DNA of 64,000 nucleotides from Thauera sp. UBA6194 (GTDB lineage: Bacteria; Pseudomonadota; Gammaproteobacteria; Burkholderiales; Rhodocyclaceae), in contig DITC01000071.1 of the NCBI GenBank assembly GCA_002422685.1, forward strand, positions 128,472 to 192,471, read 5' to 3'. Position numbers and translations under genes: made by a program. This document shows, piece after piece, positions 62,652 to 64,000 of this stretch. The notes under the pieces are model-generated. The model made no database searches. It had not been told where the DNA came from and saw only the letters and a program-made list of their open reading frames with translations. Numbering within the stretch: position 1 is the stretch's first letter; every line of letters begins with the position of its first letter.

Positions 62652-62671
62652 GCAGGGCGGCAGCGCCCTGC
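62652..62671 (-). promoter_or_regulatory. Hairpin in the pheS leader
   Basis: GCAGGGCG (62652-62659) and CGCCCTGC (62664-62671) form an 8-bp stem with a 4-nt loop, 36 bp before pheS. No U-tract follows. It may be part of an mRNA leader; no Phe-rich leader peptide was found nearby. Confidence 0.35.
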
Positions 62672-62727
62672 ACATCGGAAAATTGGGTGTAACGGTGTTT
62701 CGGCGCTTCGGTGAAGCAACAACTCAG

Positions 62728-62758
62728 AAAAAAAAAGGAGGCCAGGCCTCCTTTTTTT
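62728..62758 (-). terminator. Intrinsic terminator between rplT and pheS
   Basis: GGAGGCC (62737-62743) and GGCCTCC (62745-62751) flanked by runs of A and T, so it works on both strands. It lies 14 bp after rplT. Partial read-through would link ribosomal genes to pheST. Confidence 0.85.
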
Positions 62759-62771
62759 GTGCTGCGTGAAA

Positions 62772-63131
62772 TTACGCAGCGAGTTTGGCCCGGGCCTGCT
62801 CTGCAATCGCGGCAAAAGCCGGCTTGTCGAACACGGCCAGATCGGCCAGCACCTTGCGGTCGATCTCGATCGCGGCCTTCTTGAGGCCGTTCATGAAGGT
62901 GCTGTAGGTCAGACCCAGCTCACGCGCGGCAGCATTGATACGCGCGATCCACAGGGTGCGGAACTGACGCTTGCGCTGACGACGGTCGCGGTAGGCATAC
63001 TGACCCGCCTTCATCACCGCCTGTTTGGCGATGCGATAGACGTTCTTGCGACGGCCACGATAACCCTTGGCCTGGGAAAGGACTTTCTTGTGACGGGCGC
63101 GGGCGGTTACACCACGTTTGACTCGGGGCAT
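62772..63131 (-). CDS. rplT: 50S ribosomal protein L20
   Basis: A 119-residue ribosomal protein with the L20 start (MPRVKRGVTARARHKKVLSQ) and AKGYRGRRKNVYRIAKQAVMKAGQYAYRDRRQRKRQFRTLW (in part). L20 binds 23S rRNA early in 50S assembly and in E. coli represses its own operon. It is 12 bp after rpmI. Confidence 0.99.
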   Translation of the reverse strand: MPRVKRGVTARARHKKVLSQAKGYRGRRKNVYRIAKQAVMKAGQYAYRDRRQRKRQFRTLWIARINAAARELGLTYSTFMNGLKKAAIEIDRKVLADLAVFDKPAFAAIAEQARAKLAA

Positions 63132-63143
63132 TGCGGTCTCCTA

Positions 63144-63341
63144 TCAGGCGTACGGAAGCATGGCGCGGATGAGCTTTTCATCTGCCGCATGCACTTCGGT
63201 CATGCCGCGCAGGTGACGCTTCACCTTCGTCGTCTTCTTGGTCAGGATATGGCGCTTGAACGCCTGGGACCGCTTGATCCCGCCACTCGAGCGGACCTTG
63301 AAGCGCTTCTTGGCTCCGCTCTTCGTCTTCATCTTGGGCAT
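63144..63341 (-). CDS. rpmI: 50S ribosomal protein L35
   Basis: A 65-residue basic protein with the L35 start (MPKMKTKSGAKKRFKVRSSG) and LTKKTTKVKRHLRG. ATG 63341 gives the normal length; an upstream start at 63395 is unlikely. It lies between infC and rplT in the usual order. Confidence 0.98.
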   Translation of the reverse strand: MPKMKTKSGAKKRFKVRSSGGIKRSQAFKRHILTKKTTKVKRHLRGMTEVHAADEKLIRAMLPYA

Positions 63342-63426
63342 TGCTGAGACTCCATGTTTTTGGATGACACCAGGTAGCGCCGAAAACTCCGGCACGTTTT
63401 GTTACCCGGCACCACTTGTTTTCCGG

Positions 63427-63469
63427 CGAACGACCGAGGTCGCTCGCCAGTTTTGCCCCGCGGGGCAAA
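63427..63469 (-). promoter_or_regulatory. Structured leader between infC and rpmI (possible L20 operator)
   Basis: The 152-bp gap holds two adjacent hairpins: TTTGCCCCG/CGGGGCAAA at 63452-63469 (a perfect 18-bp palindrome) and CGAGCGACC/GGTCGTTCG (minus strand, with one G-U pair) at 63427-63446. In E. coli ribosomal protein L20 binds a folded region upstream of rpmI and represses rpmI and rplT. The position matches, but no detailed similarity to the E. coli fold was shown. Confidence 0.4.
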
Positions 63470-63493
63470 TTCTTTTGCAGGTCGACCCTGAGG

Positions 63494-64000
63494 TCAGACC
63501 TTCTTCCGGGGCGAGATGACCATGATCATCTGGCGCCCTTCCATCTTCGGCATCTGCTCGACCTGACCCAGTTCTTCGAGGTCGGCCTTGACGCGCTCGA
63601 GTTGTCGCAAACCGAATTCCTGGTGCGCCATCTCGCGCCCGCGGAAGCGCAGGGTCACCTTGCACTTGTCGCCTTCTTCCAGGAAACGCTTGAGATTGCG
63701 CAACTTGATCTGGTAATCATTCTCGTCGGTGCCAGGGCGGAGCTTGACCTCCTTGATCTGCACCTGCTTCTGCTTCTGTCGGGCTTCGTGGGCCTTCTTC
63801 TGTTCCTGATACTTGAACTTGCCGAAATCCATCAGCTTGGCAACCGGAGGGGCTGCCATCGGTGCAATTTCGACCAGATCCAGCCCTGCTTCTTCGGCCA
63901 TGCCGAGGGCTGCGTTCAGGGACACGATCCCAAGCTGTTCGCCTTCTTCGCCAACCAGCCGGAGTTCGGGCGCGTTGATCTCCCTATTTACGCGCTGCTT
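63494..64000 (-). CDS. infC: Translation initiation factor IF-3 (5' end outside window)
   Basis: The frame is open to the window end and encodes 168 residues of IF-3: NREINAPELRLVGEEGEQLG and VSLNAALGMAEEAGLDLVEIAP in the N-domain, the basic linker KQKQVQIKEVKLRPGTDENDY, and the C-domain ending MVISPRKKV. Only the first few residues and the start codon, often the rare AUU, are missing. IF-3 prevents premature 70S joining and checks the initiator tRNA. Confidence 0.98.
   Translation of the reverse strand, partial: KQRVNREINAPELRLVGEEGEQLGIVSLNAALGMAEEAGLDLVEIAPMAAPPVAKLMDFGKFKYQEQKKAHEARQKQKQVQIKEVKLRPGTDENDYQIKLRNLKRFLEEGDKCKVTLRFRGREMAHQEFGLRQLERVKADLEELGQVEQMPKMEGRQMIMVISPRKKV

Overview
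The window is GC-rich and densely coded, and looks like the chromosome of a flagellated betaproteobacterium, most likely Rhodocyclales (Thauera/Azoarcus-like). This is inferred from gene content and family resemblance, not a database search. No IS element, phage, CRISPR array or rRNA was seen. Two tRNAs are present, and both window edges cut a gene (a ycgR-like gene at the left, infC at the right).

Layout. 1-1.2 kb: two tandem YcgR-type flagellar brake genes. 1.3-4.4 kb (minus): fliE and the FleS/FleR two-component system. 4.5-16.3 kb (plus): fliFGHI-fliJ, fliK, fliLMNOPQR. 16.4-27.4 kb (minus): flgBCDEF, flgGHIJ, flgKL and an unrecognised lipoprotein gene. 27.7-29.4 kb (plus): flgA, flgM, flgN. 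29.4-34.0 kb (plus): topoisomerase IV parE and parC with an undescribed 59-codon gene between them. 34.1-42.3 kb (minus): flhB-flhA-flhF-flhG-fliA-motC-motD. 42.5-49 kb: DUF192, rluE, tRNA-Ser, rlmD, an 11-residue-repeat lipoprotein, bamC-dapA and a histone-deacetylase-fold gene. 49.2-55 kb (plus): moxR-DUF58-tgpA-mltB-DUF2189. 55-64 kb (minus): surE-pcm-nlpD-rpoS, tRNA-Pro, and infC-rpmI-rplT-pheS-pheT-ihfA-merR.

The main regulatory observation is in the flagellar part. Six sigma-54 type -24/-12 promoters can be read: upstream of fliE, fliF, fliK, flgK, flgG and flgB. Eight perfect copies of a 15-bp palindrome, CGGCA-N5-TGCCG, all lie between 1.9 and 27.6 kb. They form six clusters, one per sigma-54 promoter. 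Two clusters are pairs with centres 21 bp apart. Some are upstream of their promoter, some downstream, and four clusters lie wholly or partly in coding sequence that encodes weakly constrained linkers. I propose that these are enhancers for FleR, the NtrC-type activator encoded here. flgM instead has a near-perfect sigma-28 (FliA) promoter. Together this suggests a tiered programme: FleSR/RpoN drives basal body and hook genes, and FliA then drives flgM and late genes.

Other points of interest are an FlhG whose P-loop is eroded although its FlhF-activating DQAxxLR motif is kept, a lipoprotein gene 3 bp behind flgL, a LEA-like 11-mer lipoprotein, and a structured leader between infC and rpmI.
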